Shown piece after piece: positions 19,208 through 26,605 of a stretch of 34,073 nt of DNA. Made by a program: the position numbers and the translations under genes. Within the stretch, counting starts at the first letter, position 1. Each line of letters starts with the position of its first letter. The notes beneath the pieces were generated by a model. It saw only the letters and a list, made by a program, of their open reading frames with translations. It was not told the DNA's origin and searched no databases. Origin of the DNA: a virus; the IMG/VR virus record IMGVR_UViG_3300011013_000047, positions 1-34,073 of that record, one strand, 5' to 3'.

Positions 19208-20729
19208 TTTTAAATATAAACCTGAAGGTACAACTTTAAAAAAGTTTATGAAATCTAATGACTTTTTTAGAGGATTAAGAGGCCCAGTTGGATCTGGTAA
19301 ATCTGTGAGTTGCTGCATAGAAGTATTTAGAAGATCACTTCTTCAAGAAAAGAATAAAGAAGGTAAACGCAAAACAAGATGGGCAGTAATAAGAAATACA
19401 AACCCTCAATTAAGAACCACAACAATCAAAACTTGGTTGGATTGGTTTCCGCAAGAAACGTGGGGAGACTTTGCTTGGTCAGTACCTTATACCCATTTTA
19501 TAAAAAAAGGAGATTTAGAAATTGAAATTATATTCCTTGCTCTTGATAGGCCTGAAGATGTTAAAAAACTTCTATCGCTTGAACTTACAGGTGTATGGAT
19601 TAATGAAGCCAGGGAGATACCTAAGAGCATTATTGATGCTTGTACTATGCGTGTGGGGCGTTATCCATCTATGCGTGATGGAGGTGCAACTTGGTACGGA
19701 GTTATCGCAGATACCAATGCTCCTGAAGAAGATCATTGGTGGCCTATAATGGCAGGAGATGTTCCTGTACCTGATCACATATCTAGAGATGAAGCTTTAA
19801 TGTTAATTAAACCTGACAACTGGAGTTTTTATTCTCAACCTCCAGCTCTTAATGAAAAAAAAGATAAGGATGGTTTTACTACAGCTTATGATCCACACGA
19901 CCTTGCAGAAAATAAAATAAACTTAACTCCTAAATATTATACTAATATTATTAGAGGTAAAACAAAAGGATGGATAGATGTTTATGTTTTAAATAAATTA
20001 GGATCTATTGAAGAAGGTAAACCTGTCTATCCTAATTTTAAACAAGAACTTCATATATCAGATCAATCTTTAGATCTTAATATTGGTCAACCTATATGGG
20101 TAGGTGTTGACTTTGGATTAACTCCTGCTGCTGTTTTTGCTCAAAGATTAGTTACAGGCAGATGGCATATCTTAAATGAGTTAGTATGTTTTGATATGGG
20201 AGTAATGAGATTTTCTGAATTGCTTAGAGGTGAAATAAGAAAATGTTATAGAAATTATGAAGTATTAATTTATGGAGATCCTGCTGGAGATTTTAGATCA
20301 CAAACTGATGAACGAACTCCATTTCAAATTATGAGGGCGCACGGATTAAAAGCTATTCCTGCTCCATCTAATGATGTTGCTTTAAGAATAGAATCTGTAG
20401 ATGCTGCTCTATCTAGATTACTAGATGGTAAGCCAGGTTTTTTATTAGATCCTCAATGTATTAATTTAAAAAAAGGATTTAATGGTGGTTATCATTATCG
20501 AAGATTACAAACATCAGGAGATCGTTATGATGAGAAACCTTTAAAAAATAGATACTCTCACGTACACGATGCTTTACAATATTTAATGATGGGAGCTGGA
20601 GAAGGTAGAACTTTAATGACAAGCAAACATCAGAACCAACCACAGGTCGTAAAAAAAGATTGGGATGTATTTGCAAAACAAAAAAAGAAAACAAGGAAAG
20701 TATGGGATTTGTTCAAAAGGAATGGTTAG
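19197..20729 (+). CDS. terL: Terminase large subunit
   Basis: 510 residues. ATPase: Walker A GPVGSGKS at 29-36, Walker B GVWINE at 132-137, and a coupling segment GVIADTNAPEEDHWW at 168-182. RNase H-like nuclease: D305 in VGVDFGLTP, D361 in IYGDPAGDFR, and D458 in SHVHDALQYLMMG. It powers DNA translocation into the prohead and cuts concatemers. The shape is close to podoviral terminases of pelagiphages. The end overlaps the next gene by 28 bases. Confidence 0.95.
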   Translation: MSINFKYKPEGTTLKKFMKSNDFFRGLRGPVGSGKSVSCCIEVFRRSLLQEKNKEGKRKTRWAVIRNTNPQLRTTTIKTWLDWFPQETWGDFAWSVPYTHFIKKGDLEIEIIFLALDRPEDVKKLLSLELTGVWINEAREIPKSIIDACTMRVGRYPSMRDGGATWYGVIADTNAPEEDHWWPIMAGDVPVPDHISRDEALMLIKPDNWSFYSQPPALNEKKDKDGFTTAYDPHDLAENKINLTPKYYTNIIRGKTKGWIDVYVLNKLGSIEEGKPVYPNFKQELHISDQSLDLNIGQPIWVGVDFGLTPAAVFAQRLVTGRWHILNELVCFDMGVMRFSELLRGEIRKCYRNYEVLIYGDPAGDFRSQTDERTPFQIMRAHGLKAIPAPSNDVALRIESVDAALSRLLDGKPGFLLDPQCINLKKGFNGGYHYRRLQTSGDRYDEKPLKNRYSHVHDALQYLMMGAGEGRTLMTSKHQNQPQVVKKDWDVFAKQKKKTRKVWDLFKRNG

Positions 20730-21151
20730 TTTATTTTTATGAGTCAAACAAAGATCGCTATAGCGATTTTATGTATTTCTTAAAAAAAGGATTTAAACAT
20801 TGTGGAGCTATAGGATATGTGCCTGATATTAAAAGATGGGTTCATTTAGAATGGACACACGAAGGTATTACTCATCATTTATTAGATGAAAAAGAAATTA
20901 CTAATATTATAAGCTATTTATATGACTATAAAATGCTTAGATGCCCTGTTAAAACAAATCATCAATTGTTTAGAATTAAAGATTTTACCTGTGTATCCTT
21001 TATTATGAAGTTGATAGGATTCTACAAATGGTATATCTTTACTCCATATCAACTATTTTGTGCGTTGCAAAAAGCTGGATATTCATCATTTTATGACCAA
21101 TCAAGGATTAATAATGGCCAAAAAGAAAAAAACACACGCATCAATCATTGA
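20702..21151 (+). CDS. Conserved phage protein, possible papain/NlpC-like fold
   Basis: 149 residues from ATG at 20702 (MGFVQKEWLVYFYESNKDRY), which follows AAGGAAAG and overlaps the terminase end. WVHLEWTHEGITHHLL and then RIKDFTCVSFIMKLIG, FYKWYIFTPYQLFCAL resemble a marine phage group with the pattern C-V-x-x-[IM]-K ... TPYQL. A Cys97 at the start of a helix with a nearby His (H48, H53, H58) resembles papain-like or NlpC/P60 peptidases, but the catalytic triad is not proven. Role unknown. Confidence 0.5.
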   Translation: MGFVQKEWLVYFYESNKDRYSDFMYFLKKGFKHCGAIGYVPDIKRWVHLEWTHEGITHHLLDEKEITNIISYLYDYKMLRCPVKTNHQLFRIKDFTCVSFIMKLIGFYKWYIFTPYQLFCALQKAGYSSFYDQSRINNGQKEKNTRINH

Positions 21152-21284
21152 AGCAATTAGAGAACTTCACGACAAAGAAGATGAATTACACGACAAAGAA
21201 AATGATCTTCTTGATCAATTAGAAGATACGTGCTGTAGTCTTGAACAAAAACAATTTAATAAACGATTAAAAGAGGTAGATTAA
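21114..21284 (+). CDS. Small coiled-coil protein with short repeats
   Basis: 56 residues from ATG at 21114 (MAKKKKTHASIIEAIRELHD), with AAGGA upstream; it overlaps the previous gene by 38 bases. It carries a near repeat LHDKEDELHDKENDLLDQLE forming an acidic coiled coil, then a CC pair. This looks like an oligomerising adaptor in the head-assembly region. No family recognised. Confidence 0.55.
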   Translation: MAKKKKTHASIIEAIRELHDKEDELHDKENDLLDQLEDTCCSLEQKQFNKRLKEVD

Positions 21285-21285
21285 T

Positions 21286-21462
21286 ATGGCACACGAAACT
21301 TGGCATACTAAAGCTTGGATTGCAGATAAAATTAAAGAAGGTAAAAAAAAACACGGAGACCATTATCCAGCAACAGATGCTCAAATAGATTTTATTTATG
21401 GGCCAGGATCTGTTGAAAAAGAATTTGATAGATTAAAAAAAAATAAAAATAAAAAGAAATAA
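21286..21462 (+). CDS. 58-residue conserved-type head-region protein
   Basis: MAHETWHTKAWIADKIKEGK, KKHGDHYPATDAQIDFIYGP then a Lys-rich tail ending NKNKKK. It starts one base after the previous stop. The composition and position, a small Lys-rich protein just before the portal, are shared with marine podoviruses. Function unknown. Confidence 0.55.
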   Translation: MAHETWHTKAWIADKIKEGKKKHGDHYPATDAQIDFIYGPGSVEKEFDRLKKNKNKKK

Positions 21463-21464
21463 TT

Positions 21465-21650
21465 ATGACAGATAAATTAAAAAATACTTGGATCGACAAT
21501 TTGCAAAATAAAGCAAAAAGATTTGCATTTGAAGCTAAAGAAATTGGATATAATCCAAGTTCATTAGGCAAAGCATTAATTAAAGAAGAAAAAAAAACTA
21601 GAAAAAAAGCTAAATCAGAAGAAGGTAAATTAAAAATTTTACAAAAATAA
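21465..21650 (+). CDS. Small basic helical protein
   Basis: 61 residues, MTDKLKNTWIDNLQNKAKRF, AFEAKEIGYNPSSLGKALIK, then a Lys-rich helix. Starts two bases after the previous stop. No family recognised; it is part of the small-gene set between terminase and portal. Confidence 0.5.
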   Translation: MTDKLKNTWIDNLQNKAKRFAFEAKEIGYNPSSLGKALIKEEKKTRKKAKSEEGKLKILQK

Positions 21651-21651
21651 T

Positions 21652-21861
21652 ATGGGCGGATTTATAAGTAAACCAAAAGCACCAACAAGAAATTTAGCTC
21701 TTGAAAAACAATTAGCTGATGCAAAAGCAGCAGAACAATCTAGAGCTGATGCTCTTGCAGCTAAACAAAAAGAAACAGCTGATAAACAAGCTAAAGGATT
21801 ATATGGTTCAAGATCACTATTTGGCAAATCAGGTGGTCGTGGATATTTTGATACAGTATAA
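21652..21861 (+). CDS. Small Ala/Lys-rich protein ending SGGRGYF
   Basis: 69 residues: MGGFISKPKAPTRNLALEKQ, a long Ala/Lys/Gln helix, and a C-terminus RSLFGKSGGRGYFDTV. The C-terminal pattern (R-S-L-x-x-x-S-G-G-R-G-Y-F) recurs in small phage proteins encoded just upstream of portals. Probably a head or connector accessory; the exact role is unknown. It abuts neighbours with 1-6 base gaps. Confidence 0.6.
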   Translation: MGGFISKPKAPTRNLALEKQLADAKAAEQSRADALAAKQKETADKQAKGLYGSRSLFGKSGGRGYFDTV

Positions 21862-21867
21862 TAAATT

Positions 21868-23442
21868 ATGGCATATGTTGACATTACAGATTCACCAAAT
21901 TATGGATCATCAGATAAAGCAACTAGTATTCTTAAAAAATATAAGGAAGCCCAACAAGTAAAAGATTATTGGAAAGAAAAATTCGAGGAAGCGTATGAAT
22001 ATTGTTTACCTAATCGTGAGTCTTTTTATGACGAATCCCCAGGTCAAAGACGTACCGACAAAATATTTGATGAAACAGCTGTGGTCGGAGTCCAAGAGTT
22101 TGCATCGAGATTACAAGCAGGAATTACACCAACCTTCGCTAGATGGGCTGATTTTCAAGCTGGATCAGAAATCCCTGAAAATCAAAAATCATTCATCAAT
22201 CTCGAATTAGATAAAATTACTAATTACGTTTTTGAAACATTACAAAACTCAAACTTCAATCAAGAAGTACACGAAGCATTTATGGATCTTGCTATTGGTA
22301 CAGGAGTTATGCTTGTTGAAGAAGGAGATTCAATTGATCCAATAAAATTTACAGCAGTACCATTACCTAAAGTTTGTTTAATGAATGGCCCTGGTGGAAA
22401 AATAGATGCTGTATATAGAACAAGAGTTTGTAAACCAGATGAAATAAAAATCTTATATCCTAAAGCTGTATTGCCAGAAAATTTTGATTTACTTAAAAAT
22501 AAAAAGCAAGTCAAAATTGTTGAAGCAGTTTATAAACTTTATGAAGATAATGTAGAAAAATATAAATTTTGTGTTGTCTTAGAAAATCCAAAACATATTT
22601 TATTAGAAGAATATTATACTGGAGAAGGTTCTAATCCTTATTTAGTATTTAGATGGAACAAAGCATCTGGAGAAGTTTATGGTAGAGGCCCAGTATTTAA
22701 TGCAATGGGTGCAATCAAAACCTGCAATCTTACCATAGAATTAATATTACAAAATGCACAAATGTCAGTAAGTGGTGTATATACTTATGAGGATGATGGA
22801 GTTATTAATCCTGACAATATTTCCCTTGTACCTGGTTCTTTAATTCCTGTTGCTCCTGGAAGTAAAGGACTAATACCAATTCAGGCAGCATCTAATTTTG
22901 ATGTTGCCCAATTGGTTCTTCAAGATATGAGAGCTAATATTAAAAAAGCTTTATATATGGAAGCATTAGGAAAACCTGAAGGCACACCTATGACAGCTAC
23001 AGAAGTATCAGAAAGAATGGCAGATTTATCTAGACAAATTGGATCTTCATTTGGCAGACTTCAATCTGAATTTATTAATCCATTATTAAAAAGAATTATT
23101 AGAATATTATCTAAACAAGGTAGAATAACAATTCCTAATGTTAATGGTAAAGAAGTTAAAATTGCTGCAAGATCACCATTAGCACAAGCTCAACATTTAC
23201 AAGATGTAGCTGATGTTACAAGATTTAATGAAATTATTGCTGGAACATTTGGCCCACAAATGATTAATGTAATTGTGGATCAAAGTGCAACAGCAAAATA
23301 TCTAGCCGAGAAAATGAATCTCCCTGAGAAGTTGATAAGAGATGAGTCAGAACAAAAAAGAATTGTTCAGCAGATTAGTGAATTAGCTAATCAGCCAGAA
23401 GCTCAACCTGGTTCTACACCAGGAGAACAATCAACAGAATGA
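21868..23442 (+). CDS. Portal (head-tail connector) protein, T7-like
   Basis: 524 residues of the T7 gp8 type. KDYWKEKFEEAYEYCLPNRE, DKIFDETAVVGVQEFASRLQ and AGITPTFARWADFQAGSEIP form the conserved N-terminus. ALGKPEGTPMTATEVSERMA followed by QIGSSFGRLQSEFINPLLKR is the typical helical stem. Twelve copies would form the ring for DNA entry and tail attachment. The TGA overlaps the next ATG (ATGA). Confidence 0.92.
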   Translation: MAYVDITDSPNYGSSDKATSILKKYKEAQQVKDYWKEKFEEAYEYCLPNRESFYDESPGQRRTDKIFDETAVVGVQEFASRLQAGITPTFARWADFQAGSEIPENQKSFINLELDKITNYVFETLQNSNFNQEVHEAFMDLAIGTGVMLVEEGDSIDPIKFTAVPLPKVCLMNGPGGKIDAVYRTRVCKPDEIKILYPKAVLPENFDLLKNKKQVKIVEAVYKLYEDNVEKYKFCVVLENPKHILLEEYYTGEGSNPYLVFRWNKASGEVYGRGPVFNAMGAIKTCNLTIELILQNAQMSVSGVYTYEDDGVINPDNISLVPGSLIPVAPGSKGLIPIQAASNFDVAQLVLQDMRANIKKALYMEALGKPEGTPMTATEVSERMADLSRQIGSSFGRLQSEFINPLLKRIIRILSKQGRITIPNVNGKEVKIAARSPLAQAQHLQDVADVTRFNEIIAGTFGPQMINVIVDQSATAKYLAEKMNLPEKLIRDESEQKRIVQQISELANQPEAQPGSTPGEQSTE

Positions 23443-23726
23443 CGTGGGATGCACTTAAAGATAAAAAAAACCAACCAATCCCTACAAAAAGTATAGATGG
23501 ATATATAAGATCTGCAGACGAGGAGCAGAAACTTAATAAACATTTTGCTAATTTGTTTAAAGGAGAAGAAGGAAAAAAAGTCTTAGACTATTTAAAGTCT
23601 ATTACTACAGAAACAGTTGCTGGGCCTAACATCACCAGCAATGGCTTATTTCATATCGAAGGAATGAGATTTTTAATGGGTGTTATAACAACTCGTATAA
23701 AAAAAGGAGAAAACGATGGCCGATGA
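23439..23726 (+). CDS. Bbp19-like phage structural protein
   Basis: 95 residues. FANLFKGEEGKKVLDYLKSI, NITSNGLFHIEGMRFLMGVI match the short domain (F-x-x-L-F ... G-x-x-V-L ... G-x-R-x-L-x-x-x-I) named after Bordetella phage Bbp19 and found between portal and scaffold in podoviruses. It is probably a minor head component. It overlaps both neighbours (ATGA with the portal, 11 bases with the scaffold). Confidence 0.6.
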   Translation: MTWDALKDKKNQPIPTKSIDGYIRSADEEQKLNKHFANLFKGEEGKKVLDYLKSITTETVAGPNITSNGLFHIEGMRFLMGVITTRIKKGENDGR

Positions 23727-24465
23727 TAATGTTGAATCAACAACACCAATCGCTACAGAAAAACCTTCTGAAGCAACTAAACCTGAATATGTTCAGGATA
23801 AGTTTTGGAATGCTGATACGAAACAAGTCAATATAGAAAACTTAGCTTCAAGTTATAATTCACTTGAAACTAAATTAGGTTCTAGAACAGAAGATCTTTC
23901 TAAACAAATTAGAGGAGATATAGAAAAAGAAAGACTTAGTAAAACACCTGAGTCTTATAAATTAAATGTTCCAGACTTACCTGAAAATGTTGATTTAAAA
24001 ATTAACAAAGAAATGGGTATAGTAAAATGGTGGGATCAAACTGCAAAAGATTCAGGTTTATCTCAAGAACAATATGATGCTGGAGTAAAAGCTTTTGTTG
24101 ATAATGCTGTATCTAATATACCTAATCACGATTTAGAAGTACAAAAATTAGGAGATCGTGGAAAAGAAAGAGTAGAAGCTGCTGCAATGTGGTCTAAAAA
24201 ACATTTAACACCAGATTCTTATTCTACTGTTTCAAAAATTGCTTCAACTGCTGAAGGTGTAAAAGCTATTGAAGAAATTATGAAACTTAATAAAGATACA
24301 AATATGCCAACTCAAAATACTCAAGTTGATATGTCTGCTACCCAAGACGATTTAAAAGCAATGATTAATGATCCTCGTTATTGGGATTCTGGAAAAAGAG
24401 ATCCAGGTTATGTCAGACGAGTAACTGAATTATATGAGAAGGCACATAAAGCAACACAAAAATAA
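23716..24465 (+). CDS. Capsid assembly (scaffolding) protein, T7 gp9-like
   Basis: 249 residues, acidic and helical: EYVQDKFWNADTKQVNIENL, ASSYNSLETKLGSRTEDLSK, KTPESYKLNVPDLPENVDLK and a C-terminal segment with DPRYWDSGKRDPGYVRRVTE before a short basic end. The layout is that of podoviral scaffolds, which guide coat assembly and leave the prohead. AAAAGGAG precedes the ATG. It lies between portal/Bbp19 and coat genes as expected. Confidence 0.85.
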   Translation: MADDNVESTTPIATEKPSEATKPEYVQDKFWNADTKQVNIENLASSYNSLETKLGSRTEDLSKQIRGDIEKERLSKTPESYKLNVPDLPENVDLKINKEMGIVKWWDQTAKDSGLSQEQYDAGVKAFVDNAVSNIPNHDLEVQKLGDRGKERVEAAAMWSKKHLTPDSYSTVSKIASTAEGVKAIEEIMKLNKDTNMPTQNTQVDMSATQDDLKAMINDPRYWDSGKRDPGYVRRVTELYEKAHKATQK

Positions 24466-24706
24466 AGAAAAATTTAACTATAAAAAGTTAAAAAAAGATC
24501 TGCATTGGCTTGATTGCATTAGTCAAACTGGTTGGTTATCTGATGAAGAAATAAACAACGCAGTACCTGCTAAATGTGTATCAAGCTCTATGTGGGTTTA
24601 TAAAGATACAAAAGAATTTATTACTTTATTTGGCACATATTCTTATGATGAAAAAGGTAAAATAGAATTTGGCGAAGTAATTACTATACCTAAAAAATGG
24701 TTATAA
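24434..24706 (+). CDS. Hypothetical protein overlapping the scaffold end
   Basis: 90 residues; the start overlaps the scaffold gene by 32 bases. The first residues are basic (MRRHIKQHKNKEKFNYKKLK), followed by HWLDCISQTGWLSDEEINNA, a short conserved-looking block, and beta strands (EFITLFGTYSYDEKGKIEFG). No domain recognised. It stands between scaffold and coat protein, a place where small assembly or nucleotide-related proteins occur. Confidence 0.55.
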   Translation: MRRHIKQHKNKEKFNYKKLKKDLHWLDCISQTGWLSDEEINNAVPAKCVSSSMWVYKDTKEFITLFGTYSYDEKGKIEFGEVITIPKKWL

Positions 24707-24847
24707 TGTGCGTTGCTACCTTTTGTGCAAATCCTTAATTCTATAACTGACCTTAAAAGTGTCAATGTTAGCCCTTAGTTGGACAACTAATTATACATCG
24801 TTAAGATAATCAATGTTTAACAATTAACAACTAAAGGACATAATACA
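24707..24847 (+). promoter_or_regulatory. Leader of the major capsid gene with hairpin
   Basis: A 141-base gap in an otherwise packed operon. It contains TTAGTTG/CAACTAA (24775-24781/24784-24790; 6 bp if a 4-nt loop is kept) and a good ribosome site AAAGGA nine bases before the capsid ATG. No clear sigma70 boxes. A dedicated late promoter or mRNA-stabilising leader would explain the gap, since capsid protein is needed in the largest amount. Confidence 0.4.
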
Positions 24848-25675
24848 ATGGCAACATCTATAACAAATGCCTTTATTACTCAGTTCGAAGCAGAAGTTCA
24901 TATGGCTTATCAGCGTATGGGTTCAAAGCTAAAAAACTTAGTAAGAACTGTCAATGGTGTTAATGGATCAACTGTTAAGTTTCAAAAAGTTGCAAAAGGT
25001 TCTGCAAATACTAAAGCAAGACACGCTGAAGTAGTTGCAATGGATCTAGCTCACAGCAATGTGTCAGCAACTTTAACAGATTACTACGCAGCAGATTACG
25101 TTGACAAACTTGACGAACTAAAGGTTAACATAGACGAAAGACAAGTTGTAGCTCAATCAGCAGCATACGCACTCGGCAGAAAAACTGACGAAGTGTTAAT
25201 TGCTACTCTTGATGCGGCAACTTCGATTGCTGCTAACGTCAATTCTTCAGCTACAGGTATGACCCTGATTAAAGCTAAGAATATGATGGAAGTATTTAAC
25301 GGAAACGATGTTCCAGATGACAATCAAAGATATTGGGCAGTAGGGCCGAAACAATGGTCTGACCTATTATCAATTGATCAGTTTTCTAGAGTAGAATACG
25401 TAGGGCCTAATGATTTACCTTTCCCTTCTGGCATGACTGCTAAAAGATGGATGGGATTCTTATTCTTCGTACACTCTGGTTTATCAACATCTGGTTCAGA
25501 TAGATTAAATCTATGTTTCCATAAATCAGCAATTGGCTGTGGTATCGGTTCAGACGTACGTACTGAAGTTAACTACATCCCAGAAAAAGTTTCACACTTA
25601 ATTACTTCAATGATTTCATTAGGTAGTGTAGCAATTGATGGCGATGCAGCGAGAGTTCAGTTATGTACAGAATAA
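24848..25675 (+). CDS. Major capsid protein
   Basis: 275 residues. Start MATSITNAFITQFEAEVHMA, then GSKLKNLVRTVNGVNGSTVK, KARHAEVVAMDLAHSNVSAT, DKLDELKVNIDERQVVAQSA, AYALGRKTDEVLIATLD. This is the HK97-fold coat type typical of pelagiphage podoviruses, with the P-domain segment RYWAVGPKQWSDLLSIDQFS. Codon choice here is less A/T-extreme than in neighbours, as expected for a highly expressed gene. It is preceded by scaffold and followed by a small structural gene. Confidence 0.9.
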   Translation: MATSITNAFITQFEAEVHMAYQRMGSKLKNLVRTVNGVNGSTVKFQKVAKGSANTKARHAEVVAMDLAHSNVSATLTDYYAADYVDKLDELKVNIDERQVVAQSAAYALGRKTDEVLIATLDAATSIAANVNSSATGMTLIKAKNMMEVFNGNDVPDDNQRYWAVGPKQWSDLLSIDQFSRVEYVGPNDLPFPSGMTAKRWMGFLFFVHSGLSTSGSDRLNLCFHKSAIGCGIGSDVRTEVNYIPEKVSHLITSMISLGSVAIDGDAARVQLCTE

Positions 25676-25693
25676 TAAAAGGAGATAAATAAT

Positions 25694-25945
25694 ATGGCTT
25701 ACGCAACTGACAATCCTATAAAAAAGGTAGCTCAAATGGGTGGCAATTCTCTTTGGTATTATGCTGACGGAGATGCTACTTCAACGATCGTTGGTTCTGG
25801 GTACTTTAATAGTGCTTATGCCGAAGTAAAACAATTTGATATGATTCTTGTAGCAGCCACTACTGGTGGAACTGCAGAATCTGACTTATTAATTGTTTCT
25901 TCAGCAACTGGAGCAACGACTGTCACAACAACTAAATTAGCATAA
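25694..25945 (+). CDS. Small virion (decoration-like) protein
   Basis: 83 residues, MAYATDNPIKKVAQMGGNSL, WYYADGDATSTIVGSGYFNS, then strands FDMILVAATTGG and SDLLIVSSATGATTVTTTKL. Small beta-rich proteins with a W-Y-Y ... D-M-I-x-V pattern directly after the coat gene are common in phages and fit a capsid decoration or tail-proximal role. AAAAGGAG precedes the ATG. Confidence 0.65.
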   Translation: MAYATDNPIKKVAQMGGNSLWYYADGDATSTIVGSGYFNSAYAEVKQFDMILVAATTGGTAESDLLIVSSATGATTVTTTKLA

Positions 25946-25954
25946 AGCTAATTC

Positions 25955-25984
25955 GACTTAGGGGGAAGCAATTCCCCCAAAGTC
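25955..25984 (+). terminator. Strong hairpin after capsid genes
   Basis: GACTT/AAGTC plus GGGGGAA/TTCCCCC, 12 pairs with a single A-A mismatch, closed by a GCAA (GNRA) tetraloop. It starts 9 bases after the decoration-like gene. It lacks a U-run, so it may be a partial terminator or a 3' stabilising hairpin; either would give more capsid than tail protein, as the terminator after gene 10 does in T7. Confidence 0.6.
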
Positions 25985-26005
25985 ATCTGATAAATAAAAA
26001 CAAAT

Positions 26006-26605
26006 ATGGCAACAACAGATATAGATATATGTGCAAGAGCTTTAGTAATGATAGGGGCGCAACCTATTTCATCATTTTCAGATGGAAGTACAGAAGCATT
26101 AGTTGCATCTAATCTTTATACTGATGTTGTAGAAGCAGCTCTAACAAGACATCGTTGGAGATTTGCAACAACTCAACAACAAATTTCTTTATTAAGTAAT
26201 ACCCCAACAGGAAGATATGATTACGCATATCAAATGCCAACTTCACCTGAAGTATTACAAATTGTTTCTATTACAGTAAATGATTTTGTAATACCTTATG
26301 CAAGATACCAAAATTATATTTATGTAGATGGATATGGTTCATCTAATAAATTAATAATGGATTATATTTACAAAGTAGGAGAATCTTATTTTCCGCCTCA
26401 TTTTAGATTAGCAGTAGAATATGAATTAGCTGCATTGTTTGCTGGTTCGGTCGCAAGAGATTCTTCTATGATTGAACAATTTAAAACTTTAGCTGAAAGA
26501 CAATATCTTGTTGCTAAAAATATTGACTCTACAGAAACAACATCTAAAGTATTAGATACAAGCCGATTTATAGCAATGAGAAGATCAACGAGAACTGATG
26601 TATAA
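26006..26605 (+). CDS. Tail tubular protein A (T7 gp11-like)
   Basis: 199 residues. DICARALVMIGAQPISSFSD, ASNLYTDVVEAALTRHRWRF, TGRYDYAYQMPTSPEVLQIV, VEYELAALFAGSVARDSS match the tail tube A / head-tail adaptor pattern. It forms a ring of twelve below the portal. The TAA shares a base with the next ATG (TAATG). Confidence 0.9.
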   Translation: MATTDIDICARALVMIGAQPISSFSDGSTEALVASNLYTDVVEAALTRHRWRFATTQQQISLLSNTPTGRYDYAYQMPTSPEVLQIVSITVNDFVIPYARYQNYIYVDGYGSSNKLIMDYIYKVGESYFPPHFRLAVEYELAALFAGSVARDSSMIEQFKTLAERQYLVAKNIDSTETTSKVLDTSRFIAMRRSTRTDV

